From a bacterium UBP3_UBA6266 (GTDB taxonomy: Bacteria > Auribacterota > UBA6266): a stretch of DNA of 16,426 bases. Shown piece after piece: positions 7,167 through 14,745 of the stretch (positions within the stretch are counted from its first letter, which is position 1; every line of letters begins with the position of its first letter). The translations under genes and the position numbers were made by a program. The stretch is taken from positions 1 to 16,426 of the forward strand of contig DJVC01000064.1 in NCBI GenBank assembly GCA_002440765.1, written 5' to 3'. A model generated the notes under the pieces. That model was not told where the DNA came from, did no database searches, and worked only from the letters and a program-made list of their open reading frames with translations.

Positions 7167-8366
7167 TTATTTTTTCAGGATTTTTTTGACAGCGTCCGTT
7201 AATTTGGGTAATACCTCAACTACATCTCCGACAACACCATATGTCGCTATTTCGAATATAGGCGCATTTGGGTCTTTATTAATCGCTATTATACAATCGG
7301 ATGACTGCATACCCACTTTATGCTGTATGGCTCCGGATATTCCGCAGGCAATGTACATTTTGGGACAGACTGTCTTACCCGTTTGCCCTACCTGATGCGA
7401 ATAAGGAATCCAACCGGCATCAACAGCCGCCCTGCTTGCCCCTACGGCTCCGCCGAACGCTTTTGCGAGTTCTTCAATCAAATGGAAATTTTCCGGGCCT
7501 TTTAACCCCCTGCCGCCGGAAACGATTATGTCAGCTTCCGCAATATTCAATGTAGACTCTATTTCTTCAACAAGCTTCAGGACTCTGGTTCTGGACTTTA
7601 AATCTGTTTCTGTCGGCTTTACGGTGATTATATCGCCTTTTCTGGATGGGTCAGGCTCAATTTCTTTCATTACCTTATGTCTCACGGTAGCCATTTGAGG
7701 CCGATAATCCCTGCACAGTATGGTGGCCATAATATTCCCGCCGAAAGCAGGTCTTGTCTGCAACAGTAAGCCCGAGTCCGGATCTACCGCAAGAGAAGTG
7801 CAGTCAGCCGTCAGGCCGGTTTTTATCTGCACCGCAACCCTGGGAATCAAAGCCCTGCCTATTGCCGTCGCGCCCGTAAGAACGATTTCGGGTTTCTCTT
7901 TTCGTATGAGGTTAGCCAGTATTCTGGAATATGATTCATCATTAAAATATTCCAGGTCTTTATGTTCCGCCACATATACCTTATCTGCTCCGCGTTTAAT
8001 AAGCTTTTCCGCCTGTTTATGAATCTCTTTACCGATCAATACGGCTCCCAATTTTGAATTTCTGTCATCGGCAAGTTTTCTGCCGGCGCCCAGCAGTTCA
8101 TATGAGACAGATTGTATTTCGCCTTTTTTTTGTTCCGCTACAACCCATACATTCTTATACGCCGTCAAATCCCGGACCGCATCCTCATGGTGAACCCTCA
8201 TAATTATCGCGTCAAATTTGCAGGATTCGACACATGCTCCGCACAATGTGCATTTTTCTTCGTCAATATAAGCTATTTTATCCCGCATTGAAATAGCGTT
8301 GTAAGGACACGCCTTAATACATGCGCCGCATCCCACACACTTTTCAATTTCGATCTCGATACCCAT
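7167..8366 (-). CDS. etfA: Electron transfer flavoprotein alpha subunit with N-terminal 2[4Fe-4S] ferredoxin domain
   Basis: The alpha subunit of ETF binds FAD and passes electrons between acyl-CoA dehydrogenases and other carriers. This 399-residue protein is longer than plain EtfA (about 320) because residues 1-60 form a bacterial ferredoxin. Two clusters are implied by CVGCGACIKACP (C10, C13, C16, C20) and CTLCGACVESC (C39, C42, C45, C49). The EtfA N-terminal domain follows (about 70-255). The C-terminal FAD domain (about 278-399) has IVSGGRGLKG, PYSHQVGQTGKTVCPKMYIACGISGAIQH and NKDPNAPIFEIATYGVVGD. Fused ferredoxin domains occur in clostridial ETFs such as CarE of Acetobacterium, where ETF bifurcates NADH electrons to ferredoxin and an enoyl-CoA. 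The ATG has an AGAGG site, and etfB lies 12 bp upstream. The family is sure; bifurcation is inferred. Confidence 0.94.
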   Translation of the reverse strand: MGIEIEIEKCVGCGACIKACPYNAISMRDKIAYIDEEKCTLCGACVESCKFDAIIMRVHHEDAVRDLTAYKNVWVVAEQKKGEIQSVSYELLGAGRKLADDRNSKLGAVLIGKEIHKQAEKLIKRGADKVYVAEHKDLEYFNDESYSRILANLIRKEKPEIVLTGATAIGRALIPRVAVQIKTGLTADCTSLAVDPDSGLLLQTRPAFGGNIMATILCRDYRPQMATVRHKVMKEIEPDPSRKGDIITVKPTETDLKSRTRVLKLVEEIESTLNIAEADIIVSGGRGLKGPENFHLIEELAKAFGGAVGASRAAVDAGWIPYSHQVGQTGKTVCPKMYIACGISGAIQHKVGMQSSDCIIAINKDPNAPIFEIATYGVVGDVVEVLPKLTDAVKKILKK

Positions 8367-8378
8367 TGTGCCTCTTTA

Positions 8379-9158
8379 TCAGATAAGATTATCCTGTAGT
8401 TCAGATACTAATTTTGCAACTACTTCCTCAGTCGAACCTTCAAATATTTTCCCGCCTTCTTTTTTAGGAGGGGTAAATATTTTCATAACCCATGTAGGAG
8501 ACCCGTCCAGCCCTATTTTGGTTTTATCTATACCAAGGTCCTCGGACGTAATTATTTTGATTTCAGTTTTTTTTGCTTTCATCTTGCCTTTTAACGACGG
8601 CAGGCGCGGTTCATTTATTTCCTTTACAACTGTAATTAAAACAGGCAAAGTTGACTCGACTACTTCATATCCTTCCTCGACCATCCTCTCAGCAAGTATT
8701 TTTCCGTCATTTATGGACTCTATTTTTTTTACATAAGTAATTTGAGGAATATCCAGATGGGCTGCGATACCCGGACCTACCTGCGCCGTATCCCCGTCAA
8801 TAGCCTGTTTGCCGCATATTATCACGTCAAAACCCGTTTTCCTGATTCCTTCCGACAGAGCCAATGATGTGGCCAGCGTATCTGAACCGGCAAATGCCCT
8901 GTCACTCATTAATACCGCTTCATCGGCGCCCAGGGATATCGCTTCTCTCAACGCATTTTCAACCTGTTTAGGCCCCATGCTTATTACTGTTACCTTCCCC
9001 CCGAATTTTTCTTTTAATCTAACACCCTCTTCTATGGCATATAAATCAAAAGGATTTATTATGCTTGCAACCCCTTCTCTGATAAGCGTGTTGGTTTTAG
9101 GGTCAATTCTCACTTCAGTGGTGTCGGGGACCTGTTTTATACAAACCACTATATTCAT
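8379..9158 (-). CDS. etfB: Electron transfer flavoprotein beta subunit
   Basis: This 259-residue beta subunit pairs with the ferredoxin-fused EtfA encoded 12 bp downstream. It opens with the family's MNIVVCIKQVPDTTEVRID and INPFDLYAIEEGVRLKE. It carries the nucleotide-binding segment ICGKQAIDGDTAQVGPGIAAHL (114-135) and ends with GLDGSPTWVMKIFTPP. The DGDTAQVGP wording (121-129) is the form I associate with clostridial ETFs that hold a second FAD and interact with NADH, as opposed to the DDDxNQTGQ form of mitochondrial-type AMP-binding ETF. That assignment rests on recalled family knowledge. The start ATG overlaps the acyl-CoA dehydrogenase stop (ATGA, 9155-9158), so translation is probably coupled; AAGGAG lies upstream inside the dehydrogenase gene. 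Confidence 0.95.
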   Translation of the reverse strand: MNIVVCIKQVPDTTEVRIDPKTNTLIREGVASIINPFDLYAIEEGVRLKEKFGGKVTVISMGPKQVENALREAISLGADEAVLMSDRAFAGSDTLATSLALSEGIRKTGFDVIICGKQAIDGDTAQVGPGIAAHLDIPQITYVKKIESINDGKILAERMVEEGYEVVESTLPVLITVVKEINEPRLPSLKGKMKAKKTEIKIITSEDLGIDKTKIGLDGSPTWVMKIFTPPKKEGGKIFEGSTEEVVAKLVSELQDNLI

Positions 9159-10312
9159 TCTAAGGATGCTCCTTCTTTAATCAAATTCATTGCGATAATG
9201 CCGCGTTGTATCTGATTAGTTCCTTCGTATATCTGTGTAATCTTGGCGTCCCTCATCATTTTCTCAACGGGATATTCCTTCATATAGCCGCTTCCGCCCA
9301 ATATCTGAACGGCGTCTGTAGTTACTTCCATTGCCACATCCGAAGCGTACATCTTGGCCATAGCGGATATTTTCGAAATATTTTTACTTCCTAAATCAAC
9401 TTCCCTTGCGGCCTGATACACCAATGTTCTGGCGGCTTCAACCTTTGTTGCCATATCGGCAAGCATAAACTGAACTCCCTGAAAAGACGCTATGGGTTTT
9501 TCAAATTGGATTCTTTGCCTGGAAAATTTAACAGCTTCATCCAGCGCTCCCTGGGCTATTCCCAGCGCCTGAGCGGCAACACCGGGCCTCGATTTATCAA
9601 AGGTTTTCATTGAGACCATAAAACCCGCGCCTTCCCGCCCGAGAATATTCTCTTTGGGAATTTTGCAGTCTTCAAAAACAAGTTCCCTGGTCACTGACGC
9701 GCGAATCCCCATTTTATTTTCTTTTTTCCCGAAAGAAAAGCCTTCAGTCCCTTTTTCCACTATAAAAGCAGATAATCCTCTTGCTCCTTTTGCCTTATTG
9801 GTAGATGCTATAACCGAATATATTTCAGCTTCACCGCCGTTTGTAATCCACTGTTTTGTTCCGTTAAGAATATAATAATCCCCTTTTTTCACAGCTGTTG
9901 TCTGTATGCCTCCCACATCGCTTCCCGCATTTGATTCCGTAAGGCCGAAAGCGGCAAGCTTTTTTCCTGAAGCAATATCAGGAAGATATTTTTTCTTTTG
10001 CTGCTCCGAGCCGTACAAAAGTAAAGGGTATGTTCCAAGCCCTGTCGCGGCAAAAGCAAGGGCAATTCCCCCGCAATACTTACTTAACGTCTCTGTCGCA
10101 ATACACATATCGAGGCAGCCTCCGCCCATCCCGCCGTATTCCTCGGGCAGATAAACCCCGAATATGTCTGACTCCGAGAGAATCTTAACGATATCCCAGG
10201 GAAAATCTCCCGTTTCATCATATTTCTCTCTTACAGGAACAATTTTTTCTTTTCCGATCTTATCGCATATTTCCTGTATCATTAATTGTTCTTCTGTAAA
10301 TCCATAATTCAT
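9155..10312 (-). CDS. Acyl-CoA dehydrogenase (short-chain/butyryl-CoA dehydrogenase-like)
   Basis: This is a 385-residue FAD enzyme that interconverts acyl-CoA and trans-2-enoyl-CoA, exchanging electrons with ETF. Family signatures are LPEEYGGMGGG (55-65), the FAD/substrate segment AFGLTESNAGSD (121-132), WITNGGEAEIYSV (155-167), SRPGVAAQALGIAQGALDEA and QILGGSGYMKEYPVEKMMRDAKITQIYEGTNQIQR. The last contains the catalytic base E363 in the position used by short- and medium-chain enzymes. It has an AGGAGG site 6 nt before the ATG. Its stop overlaps etfB by 4 bp, and etfA follows, so the three genes form one translationally linked unit. In anaerobes such Bcd-EtfAB complexes reduce crotonyl-CoA-like substrates with NADH. 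The chain-length preference and physiological direction cannot be read from the sequence. A 99-bp AT-rich gap separates it from fabF. Confidence 0.93.
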   Translation of the reverse strand: MNYGFTEEQLMIQEICDKIGKEKIVPVREKYDETGDFPWDIVKILSESDIFGVYLPEEYGGMGGGCLDMCIATETLSKYCGGIALAFAATGLGTYPLLLYGSEQQKKKYLPDIASGKKLAAFGLTESNAGSDVGGIQTTAVKKGDYYILNGTKQWITNGGEAEIYSVIASTNKAKGARGLSAFIVEKGTEGFSFGKKENKMGIRASVTRELVFEDCKIPKENILGREGAGFMVSMKTFDKSRPGVAAQALGIAQGALDEAVKFSRQRIQFEKPIASFQGVQFMLADMATKVEAARTLVYQAAREVDLGSKNISKISAMAKMYASDVAMEVTTDAVQILGGSGYMKEYPVEKMMRDAKITQIYEGTNQIQRGIIAMNLIKEGASLE

Positions 10313-10411
10313 TTTTTCCTCCTAAGGGCTTTTTCAAAACAGCTAAAAACGACAGGTATACTGATTATATCTTAGTTTTAGAAGATTTAAAAACCTTCAT
10401 CGACACTAAAA

Positions 10412-11653
10412 TTATTCAAATTTCTTTAAAGCTAATGTTGCGTTATGTCCTCCGAATCCCAAAGAATTGGATAAAGCAGCCTTAACTTTTGCTTCTCTGG
10501 CATGGTTAGGAACATAATCAAGGTCACATTCCGGGTCGGGATTTTCATAGTTTATAGTAGGCGGTATTATGCTGTTCTTGATTGTTAGAGCGGTCGCGAT
10601 TAATTCAACCGCGCCGGCCGCTCCCAACAGGTGGCCGGTCATTGATTTTATGGAGCTTACCGCAAGTTTTTTCGCATGATCTCCGAAAACCGATTTAATT
10701 GCGAGGGTTTCGCATTTGTCATTTAGCTTTGTTGACGTGCCGTGGGCATTTATATAACTGTAATCTTCCAGGGGCAACCCGGATTTTTTTATGGCCATTG
10801 TTAAAGCTCTGGCGCCTCCGGCTCCGAGAGGATCCGGGGCCGTAATGTGATAACCGTCTCCCGAAAGTCCGTAACCGGTCATCTCACAATATATATTGGC
10901 TCCTCTTTTTTTTGCGTGTTCAAGCTCTTCCAGCACAACAACTCCGGCTCCTTCCGACATAATAAAACCGTCTCTGTCCCTGTCAAAAGGACGGCTCGCT
11001 CTTTCCGGCTCATCATTTCTTGTCGAAAGGGCTTTCATCGCGCAAAACCCGCCAAATCCCAGAACAGTCAAAGCCCCTTCTGTGCCGCCCGCAAACATGG
11101 CATCCGCATCGCCGTCTCTAATAGCCCTCCATGCTTCTCCTATAGAATGCGCGGCGCTGGCGCAAGCAGTTACAACACATAAATTCGGACCTTTCGCGCC
11201 GATACTTATTGAAACCTGCCCTGCGGCAATATTAGTTATCAGCATGGGAATCAAAAACGGAGATAACCTGTTCGGCCCCTTTTCAACATATCTCGTATGC
11301 TGCTCCTGTATTGTCTGAATACCGCCGATACCCGAGCCGACGTAAACACCTATTTTGGTCGGATCTTCATTATTCATATCGATGCCGGAATCATCCAGCG
11401 CCATCTTAGCGGTTGCGACGGCAAAAGCGACAAACTTTTCCGTTTTTCTCAGCTCTTTCGGATTAATATATTTTGACGCGTCGAAATTTTTTACTTCGCC
11501 GGCAATGTGCGAGTTGAAGTCCGAAGGGTCAAAATATGTCAGGCGGGAAATGCCGCTTTTACCATGAATTAAAGCATCCCAGTATTCCTGCAGATTACCG
11601 CCATTCGGCGATATTACACCTAAACCTGTTATTACAACTCTTTTATGTGACAT
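10412..11653 (-). CDS. fabF: Beta-ketoacyl-ACP synthase II
   Basis: FabF condenses malonyl-ACP with the growing acyl-ACP in each elongation round of type II fatty acid synthesis. The protein has 413 residues, the usual length. The active site is complete: C164 in CVVTACASAAHS, H304 in NAHGTSTKLND, and K336 and H341 in SSIKSMTGHLLGAAGA. Other thiolase-fold marks are VVITGLGVISPNG at the start, FDRDRDGFIMSEGAGVVVLEEL and the final NSLGFGGHNATL. An AAGGATG site precedes the ATG at about 10 nt. It is the last of the fab genes, 79 bp after acpP, and a strong 11-bp hairpin sits in that gap. The FabF call is preferred over FabB by its place after acpP and by its overall sequence. Confidence 0.96.
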   Translation of the reverse strand: MSHKRVVITGLGVISPNGGNLQEYWDALIHGKSGISRLTYFDPSDFNSHIAGEVKNFDASKYINPKELRKTEKFVAFAVATAKMALDDSGIDMNNEDPTKIGVYVGSGIGGIQTIQEQHTRYVEKGPNRLSPFLIPMLITNIAAGQVSISIGAKGPNLCVVTACASAAHSIGEAWRAIRDGDADAMFAGGTEGALTVLGFGGFCAMKALSTRNDEPERASRPFDRDRDGFIMSEGAGVVVLEELEHAKKRGANIYCEMTGYGLSGDGYHITAPDPLGAGGARALTMAIKKSGLPLEDYSYINAHGTSTKLNDKCETLAIKSVFGDHAKKLAVSSIKSMTGHLLGAAGAVELIATALTIKNSIIPPTINYENPDPECDLDYVPNHAREAKVKAALSNSLGFGGHNATLALKKFE

Positions 11654-11683
11654 TGAAAATTACATCCTTTTGATATTAACAAC

Positions 11684-11717
11684 AGGGCATTCCATGTAAC
11701 AACCAGTGAAATGCCCT
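11684..11717 (-). other. Strong stem-loop between acpP and fabF
   Basis: In the minus-strand transcript AGGGCAUUUCA pairs with UGGAAUGCCCU (11 bp, one G-U pair) around a 12-nt loop CUGGUUGUUACA. It begins 15 nt after the acpP stop and ends about 30 nt before the fabF start. No U-run follows (the next bases are GUUGUUAAUAUC), so it is not a standard intrinsic terminator. It may be an RNA processing or stability element that lets acpP be expressed above its neighbours, or a partial attenuator. That function is inferred; the inverted repeat itself is plain in the sequence. Confidence 0.8.
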
Positions 11718-11732
11718 ATTTAAAGAATAATT

Positions 11733-11969
11733 TTACTGCTGATGGTCTTCGATATATTTAATTACGTTGCCGACTGTCTTAAGTTTTTCCGCCTCTTCAT
11801 CCGGTATGTCGGCATTGAATTCTTCTTCAAGGGCCATAACCAACTCTACCGTATCAAGAGAATCAGCGCCCAGATCATCTATAAACGAAGCTTCATTCGT
11901 TACTTCTTCAGCATTGACTCCCAACTGCTCAACTATTATTTTTTTTACTCTCTCGGCAACAGATGACAT
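11733..11969 (-). CDS. acpP: Acyl carrier protein
   Basis: ACP carries the growing acyl chain on a 4'-phosphopantetheine arm through every step of type II fatty acid synthesis. The 78-residue acidic protein has the family form throughout: [18 protein letters not shown], then [23 protein letters not shown] with the modified serine S37, then [20 protein letters not shown]. It has the strongest ribosome site of the cluster (AAAGGAGG, about 8 nt before the ATG), fitting the need for abundant ACP. It sits between fabG (26 bp upstream) and fabF (79 bp downstream), its standard place. Confidence 0.98.
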   Translation of the reverse strand: MSSVAERVKKIIVEQLGVNAEEVTNEASFIDDLGADSLDTVELVMALEEEFNADIPDEEAEKLKTVGNVIKYIEDHQQ

Positions 11970-11995
11970 CTTATTTCCTCCTTTTTGAAAACATT

Positions 11996-12739
11996 TTATG
12001 CCATTACCATTCCGCCATCAACAATAACAACCTGGCCTGTAACATATGATGATAAATCAGAAGATAAAAACAATACTACATTTGCTACATCCCCGGGTTT
12101 TCCAAAATGACCGAGAGGTATAGCTTTTAACATTTGCTGCTTAACATCTTCAGAAAGAACATCGGTCATCCTGGTCTGGATAAATCCGGGAGCGACGGCA
12201 TTTACATTAATGCCCCTCGATGCCATTTCCCTGGCTGCCGTTTTTGTCAAAGCAATAACTCCGGCTTTTGACGCCGCATAATTAGCCTGTCCGGCATTCC
12301 CGACCAAGCCAATTATAGAAGCTATATTGACGATTTTACCTGATCTTTGCTTCAACATAGGGCGACAGACAGACTTCGTAAAATTAAATACGCCCTTCAA
12401 GTTAACGCTGATGACAAGATCCCAATCTTCTTCTTTCATCCTCATCATTAAAGAATCTCTTGTCAAGCCAGCATTGTTAATGAGTATATCCACTTTACCT
12501 GCATTGTCAAGAATTTTATTGACAGTTTCATCGACACTTGCAAAGTCGGATACATTACACTTATATGCATATGATTTTCTGCCCAAATCCGCTATTTCGG
12601 CGGCTGTTTTTTTCAGGCTTTCTTCATCTATATCGCATAAGGCGATATCTGCCCCTTCGCGGGCTAATTTCAACGCTATCTCTTTACCTATACCCTGCCC
12701 GGCGCCTGTCACTATCGCAGTCTTATCTTTCAATAACAT
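11996..12739 (-). CDS. fabG: 3-oxoacyl-ACP reductase
   Basis: FabG reduces 3-oxoacyl-ACP to 3-hydroxyacyl-ACP with NADPH, the first reduction of each elongation cycle. This is a 247-residue classical short-chain dehydrogenase. It has the nucleotide loop [10 protein letters not shown] (11-20), NNAG (88-91), N113, and the catalytic S141, Y154 and K158 in [23 protein letters not shown]. It ends with [16 protein letters not shown], typical of FabG. An AAGGGGG site lies about 9 nt before the ATG and only 18 bp separate it from fabD. Its place between fabD and acpP supports FabG over other short-chain dehydrogenases. Confidence 0.97.
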   Translation of the reverse strand: MLLKDKTAIVTGAGQGIGKEIALKLAREGADIALCDIDEESLKKTAAEIADLGRKSYAYKCNVSDFASVDETVNKILDNAGKVDILINNAGLTRDSLMMRMKEEDWDLVISVNLKGVFNFTKSVCRPMLKQRSGKIVNIASIIGLVGNAGQANYAASKAGVIALTKTAAREMASRGINVNAVAPGFIQTRMTDVLSEDVKQQMLKAIPLGHFGKPGDVANVVLFLSSDLSSYVTGQVVIVDGGMVMA

Positions 12740-12757
12740 AATCCTGAACCCCCTTAT

Positions 12758-13690
12758 TCAAACCCCGGTTTTTAAAGATTCCAGATCTTCCTTTTTCTCA
12801 ATAACAATACATGTTTTTGATGTATCAATCCTTTTCATAAGTCCCGTAAGTACTCTTCCGCAGCCGGGCTCAAAAAACAGATCGCATTTCTCTTTGATAA
12901 TCGATTCAACGCATTTTTGCCACAATACAGGAGATGTGACCTGGTCTGATAGAAGATCCTTTATGTCATCTGTTTCAGAATAAAATGTCCCAAGGACATT
13001 GGACGCGCATTTAACGGAAGGTCTCTTGATTACAACAGTTTCCAATTCTTTTCTCAATTTGCTTTTAGCCGATTCCATCAAAGGGGAATGATAGGCCCCC
13101 GCTACTTTTAGTTCGATTATTTTTCTTATTCCGGCGGCCTTTGCAAGTTCAACAGCTTTATAAACGGCCTTCTTTTCTCCCGAAATTACGATCTGGCCGG
13201 GGCAATTCATATTCGCTACGGAAATAACACCTTCACAAGCCGCTTCACGCACAAACTCATTTACTTTATTTTCATCGCTTCCTATGACGGAAGCCATTGT
13301 TCCTTCCGTTTCTTCACATGCCTCCTGCATAAACCTGCCTCTTTTCTGAACAAGAGAAAGAGCATCCTCAAATAGAAGTGCCCCCGAACATACAAGACCC
13401 GAATACTCTCCCAGGCTTAATCCGCCGCAGAAAGAAGGAATAATTCCGTAATCATCTTTCAAAACCGCCATTGCCGCTGTAGAACACGTCAAAATGGCAG
13501 GCTGGCATATGTCGGTTTTCAGTATATCTTCTCCGGATCCGTCAAAACAAAGTGTTTTAAGGGCGAACCCCAGAATATCTTCAGCCTTATCAAAAATACA
13601 CCGGGCAGACTCATAGTTTTCATAAAGACTTTTACCCATACCTACATATTGGGAACCCTGACCCGGAAAAATAAAAGAAATGATTCTCAC
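12758..13690 (-). CDS. fabD: Malonyl-CoA:ACP transacylase
   Basis: FabD loads malonyl groups from CoA onto ACP. The 310-residue protein shows FIFPGQGSQYVGMGK (7-20), the nucleophile S92 in GGLSLGEYSG, R117 in QKRGRF, NCPGQIVISG, and the catalytic H201 in AGAYHSPLM. The nucleophile elbow reads GLSLGEYS where E. coli has GHSLGEYS; Leu here is, as far as I recall, common in clostridial FabD. The start is a GTG (13688-13690) preceded directly by an in-frame TAA, and the next ATG lies inside the conserved region, so GTG is the only reasonable start. The ribosome site is weak (CGGGG). Its place between fabH and fabG is canonical. Confidence 0.96.
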   Translation of the reverse strand: MRIISFIFPGQGSQYVGMGKSLYENYESARCIFDKAEDILGFALKTLCFDGSGEDILKTDICQPAILTCSTAAMAVLKDDYGIIPSFCGGLSLGEYSGLVCSGALLFEDALSLVQKRGRFMQEACEETEGTMASVIGSDENKVNEFVREAACEGVISVANMNCPGQIVISGEKKAVYKAVELAKAAGIRKIIELKVAGAYHSPLMESAKSKLRKELETVVIKRPSVKCASNVLGTFYSETDDIKDLLSDQVTSPVLWQKCVESIIKEKCDLFFEPGCGRVLTGLMKRIDTSKTCIVIEKKEDLESLKTGV

Positions 13691-13739
13691 TTAAATAACC
13701 CCGAATATCCCTAAAAGAAATTTCCAGTTTGAAATACGA

Positions 13740-14732
13740 TTACCATTCGATAATAAGAGAACCGAAAGTAAAACCTGCGCCGAAAGCATCAACAAGCATT
13801 TTGTCTCCGGGTTTTAAATTCCATCCCCTAAAAACTTCATCAAGCCCGACGGCAACCGTCGCCGCCGACATATTCCCGAATTTTTGAACATTCAGATGAA
13901 TTTTTTCTTTGGCTATCCCTATTTTTTTTGCAACCGCATCAATTATTCTTATATTTGCCTGATGCGGCAGGAAACAATTTATTTCATCTATCTTTACATC
14001 ACATTTTTTCATTATTCTTTCGGCGGCCTTATACATAGATAATACCGCATTTTTAAATACTTCTCTGCCCTCCATCTTCAAAAAATGCAGTTTTTTCTCA
14101 ACTGTTTGTATTGATGCGGGAAATCTCGTTCCCCCGCCCGGCATCATCAATAATTCAGCCGCACTGCTGTCCGCGCCCGTATAAGTGCATAAAATCCGGG
14201 GTTTTCCGGTCTCTTCTCCGGAAATAACACAGGCTCCCGCTCCATCGCCGAAAAGGACGGAGGTATTTCTATCGGTCCAATCAGTAATCGCAGACAATTT
14301 TTCAGCCGCAATGATAAGTATTGTGTTGTGGCTACCCGTTTCAACAAGCCTTTTTGCGATCTCTATCGCATATATATATCCCGAACAGGCGGCGCCTATA
14401 TCAAAACAGGCGGCATTTTTTGCTCCTATCTTATCCTGTATAAAACAGGCGGTTGACGGAAAAAGCATATCCGGCGTTATCGTAGCCACTATAATAAGAT
14501 CTATCGCAGAAGGCTTTTTGCCGGCTGAATGGAGGGCCTGCATAGCCGCTTTCGCGCCCATATCCGAAGTATACTCGTCATCTTCGGCGATATGCCGTTC
14601 CTTGATGCCGGTTCTCGTGGTTATCCACTCATCAGAAGTATCAACCATCGATTCAAGATCCTTATTCGTAAGAACTTTTGCCGGAAGATAGGAGCCTGTG
14701 CCGATTATTGAAGCATTGATTTCTTTTTTCAA
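13740..14732 (-). CDS. fabH: Beta-ketoacyl-ACP synthase III
   Basis: FabH starts each fatty acid chain by condensing an acyl-CoA primer with malonyl-ACP. The 330-residue protein has IIGTGSYLPAKVLTN and DEWITTRTGIKERHIA near the start. The catalytic triad is C116 (DIGAACSGYIYA), H257 (LPHQANIRI) and N287 (FGNMSAAT), and it ends VDAFGAGFTFGSLIIEW. The asparagine motif reads GNMSAA in place of the usual GNTSAA. The start is TTG at 14730-14732, preceded by AAGGTGG at good spacing. plsX ends 13 bp upstream. The unusual TTG start suggests translation well below that of acpP. Primer choice (acetyl or branched) cannot be told from this sequence. Confidence 0.96.
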   Translation of the reverse strand: MKKEINASIIGTGSYLPAKVLTNKDLESMVDTSDEWITTRTGIKERHIAEDDEYTSDMGAKAAMQALHSAGKKPSAIDLIIVATITPDMLFPSTACFIQDKIGAKNAACFDIGAACSGYIYAIEIAKRLVETGSHNTILIIAAEKLSAITDWTDRNTSVLFGDGAGACVISGEETGKPRILCTYTGADSSAAELLMMPGGGTRFPASIQTVEKKLHFLKMEGREVFKNAVLSMYKAAERIMKKCDVKIDEINCFLPHQANIRIIDAVAKKIGIAKEKIHLNVQKFGNMSAATVAVGLDEVFRGWNLKPGDKMLVDAFGAGFTFGSLIIEW

Positions 14733-14745
14733 TTTTCCACCTTAA

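Noticed and set aside
7111..7395. Plus-strand open frame starting in the smc-etfA gap
   Set aside because: It begins with a GTG lacking a ribosome site and runs antisense into etfA; the GGAGG seen upstream (7081-7085) has no start codon at useful spacing.
10364..10369. TATAAT on the minus strand upstream of the acyl-CoA dehydrogenase, a possible -10 box
   Set aside because: The best -35 at 17 nt (TTTTAA) matches only 3 of 6 positions and the gap is AT-rich, so a promoter here is possible but not supported well enough to list.
10366..10411. Imperfect inverted repeat (TTTTA/TAAAA with inner GAAG/CTTC) after fabF, considered as a terminator
   Set aside because: It has an 8-nt bulge and weak A-T pairs, and no U-run directly follows; it would not make a stable terminator.
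12327..12983. Long plus-strand open frame (218 codons) opposite fabG and fabD
   Set aside because: It lies antisense to two clearly recognised genes, crosses their junction, has low-complexity Ser/Ile/Leu-rich composition and no family features; it is a shadow of the coding strand.
13691..13739. Short palindrome GAAATTTC between fabH and fabD, considered as a FapR- or FabT-like operator
   Set aside because: It is only 8 bp in AT-rich DNA and does not resemble the FapR consensus; chance occurrence is likely.
14185..14691. Plus-strand open frame (168 codons) opposite fabH
   Set aside because: Antisense to a complete FabH with all catalytic residues; there is no ribosome site and no recognisable domain.
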